Below are positions 1-13,200 of a DNA stretch of 64,000 nt, piece after piece; the first letter of the stretch is position 1; each line of letters begins with the position of its first letter. The notes beneath the pieces were generated by a model, which was given only the letters and a program-made list of their open reading frames with translations, searched no databases and was not told the origin of the DNA. The stretch is from Malania oleifera (Eukaryota > Streptophyta > Magnoliopsida > Santalales > Ximeniaceae). The position numbers were made by a program, and so were the translations under genes. Where the stretch lies: contig NC_080422.1 in assembly GCF_029873635.1 (NCBI RefSeq), forward strand, positions 6,665,764-6,729,763. The letters run 5' to 3'.

Positions 1-1889
1 TTAAGGTGATGGATTGGCAGAGGATGATTAGTTATTATAAATGAAAATTTGAAAGCAAATTAATTAATTGAGATATGTGATTATTAAAAAATTAATAAGG
101 AGGATTGAGATACTTAGCGTATAAAAATCAAACAACATATATGTAATTATATTAGAGATGTGATTTTAGTGCCCATAAAACCTGTTGACAAATCTGATCC
201 TCTTGTATATTTTTTTTTTCTTTTTTCATAAAGTGAAAATTAAAGAGTAAAATTGTCATTTTTGATTTCTATAGTAGTTCACATTTCTATTTAATTACTT
301 ATACAACTCTGCATAGGATTACTGCTTGCCATTTAACCTTTAGTTTGTTATATATGCATTTACGACTGCTAGCTAATACAAGTTTTAAATAACCTTATTT
401 TGATAAATAATTGAATTAGTTTAGAACTATTTGATTCTCAATAATTACTTAATAATTATTCCAATTTAAGACAAAATTGCTTTGGTGGAAACAATTTAAA
501 CTTTTGGAAAATAGATTAATATGAAGATTTTCTCTTAAATAAAATATGCAATTTATAAATATGAAACTTTTTAATTTTAACTGGGAGTGAATTAATGTTA
601 GGATTTCTCTCCACACCCCTAAGCTTCTTTTGTTGGTTGTCATTAAAATGGATATGAATGAATATTAGAGTATTATGTTGAAATATTCTTAGTTGCATGC
701 AACATGTTTTATGGCATTTAATTTATGTATTTGGTAATTTATAGACACCTCACTTTGATTCTCCTTGCAAATTCACCTTTCTTTTAGGATTGGATTGTGA
801 TAAGAAAAATTAGGAGTTCCATTCTGCAATGACAACATTTAAGTAAATTAAGTCAATTTTTTTTTTTTTTTTTTGGAAGCTCAAGACAAGAGAGTTATTT
901 AGCTTGTTGTAAAGCTCAACCATAATGCTACCAAGACCCAAAACAAGATCAAGTAGAAGGAAAGCTCAAAAAATGATGAAGTGTGAGAACTGACGATGCC
1001 TTAAATTAAAGTTATAGAAACCATATGTTAAGAATGGTTTGGAGTAATTGGAGAAAGATTGTGAAAATGAAAAAATGACTAAATTTTAAAAGAAAACTTT
1101 ATTCTCGCATTACCTATTGTAGGCAAATGTTTACAAGATTGCAAATGAGTAGTTTAGGTGTTTGGCATACTAGGAGTTCATTCAAGCACTATATATAAAT
1201 AAGTGAATTACAAGCGTATTTTGAGGCTCATTACTTATTACATTAGTGGGTTCATTTAGCCTAAAAGGCTTAGGCATGGACCGCTTGGCTCAAGCTCTCT
1301 AATTAAATATGACTAAAAGGCTCCTTAAGCACTCTAAAGGTCCAAACATCATAAGTGCACAACTTCCATCCGTTTGTAATACTCTAATACGCTGTGCTCT
1401 TATCATAGGTGAATCAATCATTTGCATTCTACAAGTAAACCCAAGCCCAAGAAAGCAAATGAGATGAAGCTTAAGCTTGAACTCATGGTTCTACTTTCTT
1501 GTTATGCTCGAACCATGACTTCCAATTTTGCTACAAGCCAAAACCTGAACCAACCGTTAAACTTTAGGTCGTTTGCAATCCTAAGTGTTTACTTCCTTTA
1601 GTTCAAGCATTTGACAAATGCTAGCTACATTAATAATGCAAGCTAACCCTAATTATAAAATCTCTTTTATTGACTTTGTAAGTTGATCATTCAACCTCAT
1701 CACCTAAACAAGCAAACAAAAAAATATTTCTAGACACCATATGTGTACCCGGAGTTCTATGTAACAACATATATTTCATAAGATACACTCTATGTTTCAT
1801 GCTATATATTATATTTCAACTATCAAGATTAAAAATTATATATTCATAAAATCTATATTATTATCAAAAGCAAAGATAAATAAATTCGT

Positions 1890-2475
1890 AAGTATGTCAA
1901 CTCAAACCTAATCAATTAATAAATAAGTTAGCCGGGTTTGAGTTGGGTACCTATCGGGTCAATCGTTTAACCTTTTTATAAAAAATTTTAAATTCTCTAT
2001 ATATGTATAAATTATGATATTTGATGCATGTATTATGTACAATGTATTATTTAAATAAATAGAGATAAGATATAAGTTGTATAATTACATTTTTTTTTTT
2101 TGAAATATTTGGGAAGAAAAAATGATAAATAGAAAAATACTTAAAGAGAAAAATAAATTAAAAGATAAATAACTGTCATTAACTCACAATGTTAAGATAG
2201 TAATAAGAAAAGAATAAATGAGTATTGTTTTTTTTAAAAGAAGATTTAACTCATATTTGGTAAACTTTTAAGGAAAAAGAATTAAAATAAATATATTTTA
2301 TATTTCTTAATAGGTACTTAACATGTACCCGCTTATAACCCATTTATTAATTGGGCAGGTTTGAATTTTTTATTTACTCACCCATTTGTAGACGAGTCAA
2401 CTCAAACCCAACCTATGTAAGTCCCACGCGTTTATGACCAATTTCAAATCCGATCCGTTGACCCATTTTGTCACT
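1890..2475. repeat. possible MITE-like interspersed repeat
   Basis: The two edges carry related sequence in opposite orientation. The left edge reads GGGTTTGAGTTGGGT and the right edge contains ACTCAAACCCAACC, followed by GACCCATTTTGTCACTCC. Such GGGTTTGAGTTGGGT-like edges flank many small plant repeats. I could not find a clean target-site duplication, so the limits and class are uncertain. Confidence 0.35.
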
Positions 2476-3491
2476 CCTTTTATTATGTTACATGAATGTA
2501 CAATCTTTCACATCAACTCTATAGTGGGATGCATTGTTATAGGTCCCACATAATTGGAAACTGGATCCTATTAAAGGTTTTTTGATGCATACTATATGAT
2601 TATGTGGTACAATTCAATTAAATAAAAGGGTCGCACATCTAGGATCGACATATCTAAAAAAATTTCTTGCCAATATAAATATCTTATCCACTAATCACAT
2701 TCCAAGAATCAAACAGTGTTTTTTGCTTAGGAGCAATCTCTACATTTGCTAATAAGAAAATCACATCTTCAACTTGTAGTGGAGGCAAAAGAAGACTAGG
2801 TCCCATATTCCCTACATCCAAACAGTCCGCCAGAGAGAGAGAGAATTGATGCCCCTTTCCACCAACTTTGGACCATCATGGTTTGGTGAGTGTTAGAATC
2901 TTGCCATCATATAATTCTTATTACTTTTTTTTTGTTTTTACTAAAAGAGGGCGGCACCTCCATTTATTTATTAATAAACTCTCACTTTTGACGAAAAAAT
3001 ACCGTACTTACAAGATAAGCAAAAGACTGAAGATTACAGAAAAATAAAATAAAACCCTTCCAAAAACAACACCAGCAACCAACCAAACCAACCATTTGAT
3101 GGCCCTCTTAATTTGTCAATTAGTGTTGTAATAATAGACTAATTATTTGGTGCTTCTAAACTTTTCTAGATCCGATAATCTTTTAGATGGATGATGCAAA
3201 TTTAAACCTAATTAGTAAATAGGTTTCATATTATATTTATATTAATTAATTAAATATATAAAAATAAATCAATTCATACATAAATGAATATAATCACGAA
3301 AGGGTCAAAGCCTATGAGTTGATGAAAGGAGCAATGTTTAAGAATTAATCTCATCCATGACCCAGATATACTTAATTTTTACAAGATCGACTTAAATCCC
3401 TTTATTTTTTACTTTTTGGGAATCAAGTCCATCAAGTTAATATTCTTGCACAAGTTGAAAGTGGTATTGATACCAAACAAGGTATCTATAA

Positions 3492-3530
<39 letters not shown>

Positions 3531-3942
3531 TATATATGATTTTGACTTGTATAATAAAATAAAGTGAGAATAAAATATATAAAATAAATTTATTCGATAT
3601 TTGACAACTAAAATTTAAATTTTATATAAATTTAAATGAAATATAATATAATAAAGCATATATTTTTAAACATTATTTTTAATTTAAATTTAACACTCAA
3701 AATTCACACACAGAATTATCCATTTGCCAAGTGTTTGGATGTGGATATACAGACAATTCCATCATTTGTGGCCACAAGAAAATCAAATTACTCCCATTTT
3801 CTGGCATTTAAGGAGGTAGTGACACGTGACTCATCAAGGAAACCTTTTTTTTTTTTTTTTCTTTTTTTAACATCATGGGACATTTTATACCATCCACATA
3901 TCTAATAATCTTAGATCATTCTAATCCCAATGGATATGGGTC

Positions 3943-3944
3943 CC

Positions 3945-3981
<37 letters not shown>

Positions 3982-4010
3982 AACACACACGCGCATGCAC
4001 ACACACACAA
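3943..4010. repeat. (CT)n-(CA)n compound microsatellite
   Basis: A CT run at about 3943-3965 passes directly into a CA run to about 4009, with small interruptions near GCGCATGC. The short reading frames across it are low-complexity and not genes. Confidence 0.9.
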
Positions 4011-4013
4011 CAT

Positions 4014-4508
4014 ACGGGTGTAATCGATTTATTACGGTTCAGTTATGGATCAAACAAAAAATCAAACCAAACTTTGCGATTTTTAGTATTTTCAAACCAA
4101 AACTCAAATCGAATCGAATTTATTATCCCTAGAAGAATCAAATATTCGCTGATTCAGTTAAGATTTTTTTCGATTTTTAACTGATTTTCTAAATATTTAA
4201 CAATTGTTTTTCAAAAGAATTGTTGAAAATCTATTGGGCATTTTGATTTCTAAATATTTAAATAGGCCAATTATTTATTAACATACTAATTAAGTAATTA
4301 TATTAATTTATATATATAATTTGAATTTAAATCGATTTTTTTCGATTTTTCCGTTCGATTATATTTTGGGAACCGAAACCAAAATTGATCGAAAATTTAT
4401 ATTTTCTAAGACCGAAACCAAAATCGAATACCAAAAAATCGAATCGCTTGTGATTTCGATTCGGTTTCAATCTAATTTTCTGTTTTTTGATAATTTTTGT
4501 ACACCCCT
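4014..4508. repeat. MITE-like repeat with GGGTGTA ends
   Basis: The segment begins GGGTGTAATCG and ends TTTGTACACCC, giving a short imperfect inverted terminus. Its interior is rich in variants of ACCGAAACCAAAATCGA, as in many small plant DNA-transposon derivatives. No target duplication is evident. Confidence 0.45.
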
Positions 4509-6450
4509 ACTTTCTCATATAAGTATTTCTTAAAATTTGACAAATAAAAGAAAATGACTTTTGCTAATATATCAAAACTCTTAACAACTTACATTAAGAT
4601 TTTAAAAATATCAAACTTCTCCTAATGTTTAATTTTTGGGATACTTACACTTCTAAAAAATTTTGATCTTTTACAAAATATAAGAAAATATTTGTGTCTT
4701 TTTTTAGCAAATCTCAATAGTGGTTTATGGAATTTTTGAAACTTTACGAGAAGTTCATATAATTTTTGAAATTTCAAAGGAGGTCAGTATCTTTTGACAA
4801 ACTTGAGAGGAGTTTAGTATCTTTTATCCTTTTTTTTTCAAAAAAAAAATTGTCAATCTTTCTATATTGGTTAAAAAATAAAATCTATATATTTACGCGT
4901 GTATAATTTGAGTGATTCGGAATTGGGTCTAAGACCATTGAAAATTGTTAGTCTAAAGCCACTCATTAGTGTTTTTGTTGTGACTTTTGAGAAGCCCGTT
5001 GAGTCATTTGGCTTGAACAAGAGAAGAAAAATAATAAGATAATTGGCTAAGAAAGGGGAAAAAATAGGAGGAAAAAGAACAAGAGGGGATAAAAATAGAT
5101 GATAGAAAAAAGAAAAGAGAGAAAAAGTAAAAAAGAACATGCTCGAGAAGAGAAGATTATGGATCAGGAAAAGAGAGAATATTGACGGAAAAGTGAAAAC
5201 TGTGAAATAGTTCAAAGCTAGTTTTGAAAATTACTTTTATTTTTTTACTATTGAAGTTTGGAGTAACCTAATATTACGCACTTCTAATGTGATTGTACCA
5301 TACACAATATGCATGAAATCAGTCCTAATTATAGTAAAAACTTATGATATTTGAGGCATTAGTATTTGTGTTATTTTTGCTAGGCACTTTTTTAAAATTT
5401 TAATATTAAATTGTATAATTTTGATGTTAATTAAAGTAAGGGTAAATTAGAAATATTTGAAATAAAAAAAAAAGTCACACAATAAAATAAAGTAAAGGTG
5501 AAACTAAAAGTTCTCACCCCCTCTTTGTTAATAATATAAAATGATAGTTAGTGATATGAATATTCTAAAGGGTGTTTTAGGGGTTAAAGTTTGAAACTTT
5601 TACATAAGATATTTCAAATTCGACTCCTAAGAGTGGATAGGGATATAGAAGGAGACATGAGTTATCTCCTGTTGTCTAGTATAAGCTTATTGCAAGTTCA
5701 CACTTGACAAAAAATAATATAAATGAATTAGTTTACCATTAGGCTAACCAATTCCTAAGCACATAATACTAAAATAATAATAACACTCACATTGAATTCT
5801 CGTAAATATTATTTATGATAATTTATATCACATTAATAATTCTCACGAACATATTATGTGTTGTCTTGTGGACCCATTTCATAGAAGTTGTAGATATACG
5901 AAGTTTGATTTGTATCGATAAAAATCTTTCCTTTATACATGTCTCATAACAAATAATAATTTATTTATCTCCTAACAATTATTATTTAATAATATTAAAA
6001 TAATTATGTGAAAATAAACGTTCCATTATTCAGATCTTATGCAGTACAAGATCGTGTGCACATAAGAAAAATATTGTTTATATTTGACATTTGCATTTTA
6101 GATTCACACCCCTTTGATTTATAATATTATAATTTTTAATTATTTAATATTAAAAAAATAATAATTTGAGAAAAATGTCAAGTTAAAAAATATAAAAATG
6201 AATAAATATAACCACTAATACTCAAAAGCCTAGCAATTGGGCAGTGTAGGAGAGCAGAGCTGCAGAGGCTCTAATTTTGTTTTCCCATTCCTAACGAAAA
6301 TACCTTCCTCTTCTCTCACTCCCTATCGGAAGTCGCCGTTCGAATGCGGGTTTAATTTCCCTGGTTCGGCGATCGACGGCGACCGGACGGCGAGGAAAGC
6401 TGACTGTCAGTCCTAGGGTTCCGGCGAGCTCCATCCATCCTTAAGGTGTA

Positions 6451-9400
6451 ATGGCGTCGGAAGACGTGGTTGGGAAGAGAAGAAGCGAGTCTGCTGTCGA
6501 GACGATCGTCAATCTGGCCGAAGAGGCGAAGCTCGCCAGCGAAGGAGTTAAGGCGCCTCGGCATGCTCTCCTCAGCATCTGCAAGTCTCTTGTCGCCGGA
6601 GGAGTAGCCGGAGGAGTGTGAGTTCATTTTCTTCCCAGATTAATGTTTTTCTTATTCACCTTTTAATGTTGATTGTTTTGTTTTTTCTTTTCTCAATCAT
6701 ATTTTTGTTTATATACTTTTTTAATTGTTTTTTTGTCGTTATTGTTGCTTTTGGTTTTATGCGGTTAGCTGTCTTACACTCTTAGTTGTTCTAGTGTTTT
6801 CAGTTTTATTAGTCTCCGTTCATTTCAATTGAAAGAATGGATTTTGATGGTCATTTGGTCCTTTATTCTTTGGAAAATTGCTTTTCAACCATTGTTGCGA
6901 ACATTTTATAGTCATCAGGCAGTCTCAAATTTCATAAAACAGTTGCATATCTTCGAACAAGCTTTCGTGTTTTGTAGGGTTTCGTTTTTCTTTGTTATTA
7001 AGTGTTCAATCTTTCTTTAGAGTGCAGTTGAAAGGAAGTGGTTATAGGCCTTGTTTTCACGTTTGGTGAGGTCTATATGCATGGGACCAAAGTGCCAACT
7101 TGAGAATTTTGGTGGAGAATGATATTGAAGAAAACAGTGTCTTCGTAAGTGACAGCCGTCTGCTTTTTCCAGTCATTTGTGGGTTTAGATATTCAAAGTC
7201 AGTCAATCCTATTGATGACAAGAATTAAGATGATATATACAAATTAAAAAGCAACATCATATCCACTCATCCTCATATTGATTTATGTGGCTTCCTTGCT
7301 GAGACTCCAATTTCTTTTAGTAGAATATGTAGGTGTTGCGTAGATATGGAAGATGTGGAATCACAATTTTACATTGCCCCATTGTCTTAGGCTTGATTTT
7401 TTTGGTTTTTATTTTCTTATTTTTTGTTTTTTTTGTTTTTTTAATTTCCAAATTCTTTTGTAATCAAGGCTAGCAATTGTACCTAATTAACTAGATTTGA
7501 GGAGTAGGGTGTTGTTATCCACCAGCTGCCTGTTGGAATTTGGACCTTTTAGTTTGGAAATACCTAGGAGTTGGGATTGTGAAAATGTTCTAAAGAATTC
7601 CCAAAATGTTCTCCCTTGGTCTTCTTAATGTTTCCATAGGATTTTCCCTAAAGCTGCCAAAAGTTGTCCTTGATTTGAAAATGTTTTTCCCAACCAGATC
7701 TAGTTTCATATCAAGCATGTAATTTTTTTTTAAAAAAAAACAAAAACTAATACTGCTGCTAGAGAAACCAGATTTTTGGGTGTGGGTACATGGGTGGAAA
7801 CTGATCAATGTCGCAAATTGTTTCTAAATGGTATCAGGCTATTAGCCAATGTTTTAAAAAGGGAAGGCGTAAGGCGAGGAGTTTTAACCCTTAAGAGGTG
7901 AGACGTAAGCCTTGATCTATTGGGATCTAAGCCTTTCTAGTGTTTTATATATAGATAAAAATATGTAAATGAATTACATACGTATTAAAAATGAAGAAAA
8001 AATTAATCACAAATATAATGTAAAAAAATCAAATACAATTTGCAAACCACTTGTTGACCATTTAAAAATTGCTAACTTGAATTCATTACGTAAATCATGA
8101 CGTATAATAGATAGCTATAACATTACAAATTTCAAATTATTTTCATGATCTAAGATATCTCAACTATATTGGAAAGGTTGAGGTTCAAAGGTTTAGGAAA
8201 TTAACTCATTAGATCAACTCTCAATTATTTTGGAAAGATTGAGGTTCAAGAGTTTTAGAAATCAACTCATATAATCACATCATGACATTCTTTTATGTAA
8301 ACATGGAGTTAAAATTTTCTAGCCAAAAATCTAACTTGAGAATAATGCACCCAAAATGCATAAGTTTCATCTAAAAAGGTGCATGCCTTTTATACAAATG
8401 TGTCATCCTTAGCAGCTAATACGTTAGCCTTTTTGGAATTCAGTATTTTAGATTGAGCCTCAAGGCATTTTAGGCCTGCCTTGCCTTGAGGTGAGTCTCA
8501 AGGCGAGTGACAAGCCTTGATTGAGTCTTTTGAAACATTATATTAGCAATCATGATTAAAACATTCAGCTGTCGTTTAAAATGCCTTTTCAGCATTCTTG
8601 AATTTTTCATCAAAAATGTTTGCCATGTTTGCTTTTATTTCTATGCATTTTATACACTTGATTGGTATGCACACTGTTTTCACTGTTGCAATGTCCAAGC
8701 ATGCTCTTCATTTAGTAATTTGTTTTGCACTAAATGAAGTTATGTACAATTTCTTTGTAGGTCACGTACTGCAGTTGCTCCCTTAGAACGGTTAAAGATT
8801 TTGCTCCAGGTAGATTTTTTTTGTTTACTGCTCCCACAGCGCCCCCCCCCCCCCCTCCCCTCCCTCCCAAAAAAAAAATCCTCATAATTTTATATCATTG
8901 TGCATGCATGCACTGTTTCTACTGAACACTGTCATTAGCAGCACTGCACCATTACTATAATAACTCGTTTATATGCCTTTTCTTACCATTGCCAGAACCA
9001 TAAAATCATTAATTTCACTATGAACACTATCATTATGTTGTTGGATCTAAAAAGTAAAAGTTGCTAAAATGAGAATGCTAAGGTGGAGGGGTCGTATAAC
9101 GTTAAAAGATAATTTAAGAAATGAACGTATTTATGGTAAATTAGCATAGCATGAGCATAAGATGAGATAAGGGAGGGGCGGCTGAGATGGTTGGTCACCT
9201 GCAAGTCTGTAATGTAGGCCAAATAGTGCACTTTTTGAGGAGTGAGCTAGTTATAGGGGTAGGTATAGATTTAATATAACTTGGAATGAAATAGTGAATA
9301 AGGATTTAATAGCCCTTAAATTATCGGATGGAATTGCCTATGATCGTGTAGATTGGCAGAAAAGGATTCATGTAGTGGGCCTCACAAGGCTTGGTTAATT

Positions 9401-10218
9401 GTTTTATTGACACCGCCATTGAAGTTGCCACGACCTCCTTCTATTCTGCTATTCTTGTTGCCACCAGCACAAACTTTTCTCCATGCTATCAATATCCCAC
9501 TTTCCTGTTGGCTTCTCTCTACTACAACAATTAATCCCATTTTATTTTATTTTTATTTTTATTTTTTCTGTCTTGCTTATTATGTTATTGGATCAACTAG
9601 GGGTGTATTTGAGCTGAGTCAAATCAACGAAGAATGATGGTTGAACTTGCCTTGCTCGAAAATTTTATGCCCCAAACTTGACTTAAACTTTGGTTAATCT
9701 TAAAATTTTTGAACCTGACCTTGACTTAACTGCGAGCCCTTAAAAGTCAAGCTCAAGTCAATTAAGCTCAATTTACTTATAGAGTAATATTAAGTGTATG
9801 TATAAAATACATAAGCTATTATACAATGTGTTTAAAAAAATAATAATAACAAGAGCTCAATTAGGCTGGCAAGTAGAATTTTGTTACTTGAACTTGACTT
9901 GTCAAGCTACCTTAGTAGCATGAGCTTAACTTAAACTCAAATGGAGTTGAGCTAAGTATAGCTATAGAGTGAGTTGAGCCCAAGTAGCTTCGGAGCTGCC
10001 TTGACTCACTTTTATTCATAGGACCAGCTTTTTACAGATCTTACATAAATAAAATAAAATAAAAAATCAACTAGAAGAAAGAAAAGGAAGAAAGTTCAGT
10101 GCTTGTTCTATGGTGGTGTTTTTCAGAAAGCATATCCAAGTGCTACCTTGAATAAAACTACAGAAGATTTATATTCATGGCTTTGATATAATTCAGCAGT
10201 TATTATATCCTAGTGTCA

Positions 10219-10250
<32 letters not shown>

Positions 10251-13200
10251 GATCTTATATCATAATTTAAAAAGAAAACCAGAAAAGAGAAAAAATTGAT
10301 TAACATGCACCAAATGGGTGCTACCCAAATAGTTTATGAGAGAAGCAAAATAATGACTTTAAGTGAACAAAATCTAAGTTACAAACCACTAAAACAACTA
10401 GGCAGAGAACCAAGCCATCTATCTATTAAAAGAGTAAGAGAAGCATCTGTTCTTTCAAAAGACTTCTAAATCTAAGTTACAAACCACTAAAACAACTAGG
10501 CAGAGAACCAAGCCATCTATCTATTAAAAGAGTAAGAGAAGCATCTGTTCTTTCAAAAGACTTCTACTTCTCTTCCGCCACATGACCCAAAAAACAGTGA
10601 GAGGGATCATGGACAAGCCTTGCTAGAGTGGCAGGCTGGCAGCATTCTTCATTTTTTGAAGTATCACTGATAATTAGCCATCCTTCATATAATATCATTA
10701 TCAAGTACAGACTCCCATCAGTGCATAATAAGGGTTTACATTATAATATTGGTAACTTTTTAGTGATAAGTGCAACTGAATTTTTTGGGAGGGCAAACAT
10801 TCACCTGCCCAAGTTATTGTTTGTCTAGTCCTCGGTATTGAGATCATATAAATTATACCATGGAAGCTTTCAAAACAGTATCAGTTGGGACAATGAGCAT
10901 ACGGTGAGTTAATCTTATTAATATTTTCAACAATTAGCTGTCTTGCTTCCTATTAAATGTGCATTGAGGGACTGAGCACATACATTATCTTGTTACCAAA
11001 AACTACCTCTTAACTTGAAAAGTGATCTGTTGACGTTTTCTTGAACTCCCCCCACCCCCAAAGTGAACTATCAGAATGCCTGTTTCTTTTCTTAATTCCA
11101 TTTTGTTGTTGTTGCTGCCTTAAAAACAGTATGCATTTATTTCCTCTTGAAAAATGCAGGTTCAGAATCCCCATAGTATAAAATACAGTGGGACAATTCA
11201 GGGATTACAATATATATGGAAAACTGAGGGTTTTCGAGGGATGTTTAAAGGCAATGGCACTAATTGCGCTCGCATTGTCCCAAACTCAGCAGTCAAATTT
11301 TTTAGTTATGAGCAAGCATCTCAGTATGCTTCGATGCTTCCTTCTCTTCAATTTTTAATCTCATTAATTTCCAATGTTTTTTTTGTTCTAATTTTCCTAC
11401 GCTGGTGGCCTGCTTGGATATGCCCCAAAATGATTTTTGAACTTGGAATTCAGTGCATATTGTTTTTATTATTGCACAAGTGATAATTGCATGACAAGAA
11501 AGAAAAGCATTGTATATTTGTATGTTATCAGAATTAGCAGTCATTGTAGCTAACATTTTTAAAGTCGAAGAATAGATTGAAGTTGCATCAGAATATTATC
11601 TAGATTTTGATTGTGTAAAATATATCAATTAAGATTGAATGTACTTCTTCTGGAGTATGGGAACCATCTCCTGTGCCATGCCAAATCTGAATTGCCACAT
11701 GCACTTGATTCTTCGGCATGGCTACATCTGCACTTGGCTCCTTAATGTGGCCATAGGGTCCTCTCACCATAACCACACATCAACAGCTTATGCAACTTAA
11801 CTTTGATAACTGTATTCCATATTACTTAGTGGCCCCATTTCCCCTCTAAAGACCTCCCCATCATTTTCTATCTCACCAGGTTGCACAGAGTATCCTCTGG
11901 CTCAAAATCTGCTATGAAACTTTTGAAAGGAACATTTTTTTGGGAAAAAATATAGCTCACTAAAAACAGTCATGGGCTTGCATGATGTGGTGCTTTCATG
12001 CTTGGGTGCATCACGTCATCCTAGAGTACCAAATCTGAAACTTGATGGATTCATGGGAATAGTTGTCAAACTAAGATTTGAATTGGGTTAAAACATACCG
12101 AATTCCCCTGGTTTTCCAAAGAGATGCAGACCTGCATGACATCCAAAAAATGACTTCAACATCTCATGGCATTTGAACATGATGACACTTATTACTCCTT
12201 CGTTCGTTGTACATACTCGTAGAAACACAATCACTTGTTTCCTCTTCTTCGGATCTGACATCTAAATTGCAGAAAGTTTTGAAGAAATGGACATAGTAGC
12301 GAACACCTGGTATCCTTCCACAGGTATGCATCTTCTACTCCATGAGAGCATCTTCCAATGGAGCCAGCTTTGAATTGGTTGGTGCCTGCATTCTCACCGA
12401 AATTCATCTTCCACTTACCACTTAGGGGTTCAAATTTATTATTAAGAAGAATATATCACACCATCGTGTAGGGCTGAATAATGGGCGGAAATAAGTGTTA
12501 TCATATTTAAATGTTAGGGAGGCTAATGTCATTTTAAAAATATTAGGGAAGGCCCACTTCATTTGGAAAACCTTGGTTTGGTGGATCTATTGATTCACCC
12601 TTTGAATCTAATGAATCAATACGAGTTTATCGATTCACACGATGTTGACTTTGGTGTATTCCCAAGAGGGGGGGTGAATTGGAATTTTAAAACTTTTCCT
12701 ATGTTAAGTTCAACTCTACAAGCCGTATATCGCAACCTATGGTCTTTCTAAAGATATGCCAATTACCTAATACAATAAACTGAGCAGATAAATAAAACAG
12801 TTATATTAGACTCGGTATTTCTTAATCATTCAAAGCATGTATATAAAATAATCAAGACAATAAATGATAACATACATGTACGAAAATTTAAAGTGAGAAA
12901 AATAAAGGAACACACGATATGATATCGGGGTTCGGCCAATACTGCCTACGTCTCCCTGCCTCAAGATCACAAGTAAGAGGATTCCACTAGTTGCTCGCTT
13001 ACGGGTGGAGCGACACCGTTTACAACACCTTACAAGATGGTGCACTTAGTTCCCCTAACTGGGTTTGAACCACTCCAGTGCTCTCCTAACCGAGTCTGAG
13101 CAAATTTGGTGCTCTCCTAACCGAGTCTGAGCAATTCGGGACTATTCGCAGGGCTAGTCTCCCTCATCTAACCACCCGTCAGGAATACAACAGATAATCA

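Larger units (their letters stand above)
1..6240. other. AT-rich intergenic region, no gene recognised
   Basis: No reading frame here resembles a protein family or has plant exon structure. The stretch is strongly AT-rich, with poly-T runs (for example near 859-874 and 3846-3860), an (AT)n tract around 3500-3527, and two repeat-like segments listed separately. It ends at the probable promoter and 5' leader of the nucleotide-carrier gene. An A/T-rich stretch at about 6180-6216 could hold its TATA element, but I cannot place a start site. Confidence 0.7.

Noticed and set aside
3636-4533. Short plus-strand frames around the microsatellite
   Set aside because: They are generated by CT/CA repeats and MITE-like sequence, with no family resemblance.
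13056-13075. GGGTTTGAACC, B-box-like
   Set aside because: It is part of the solo LTR sequence; no tRNA fold or SINE head surrounds it.
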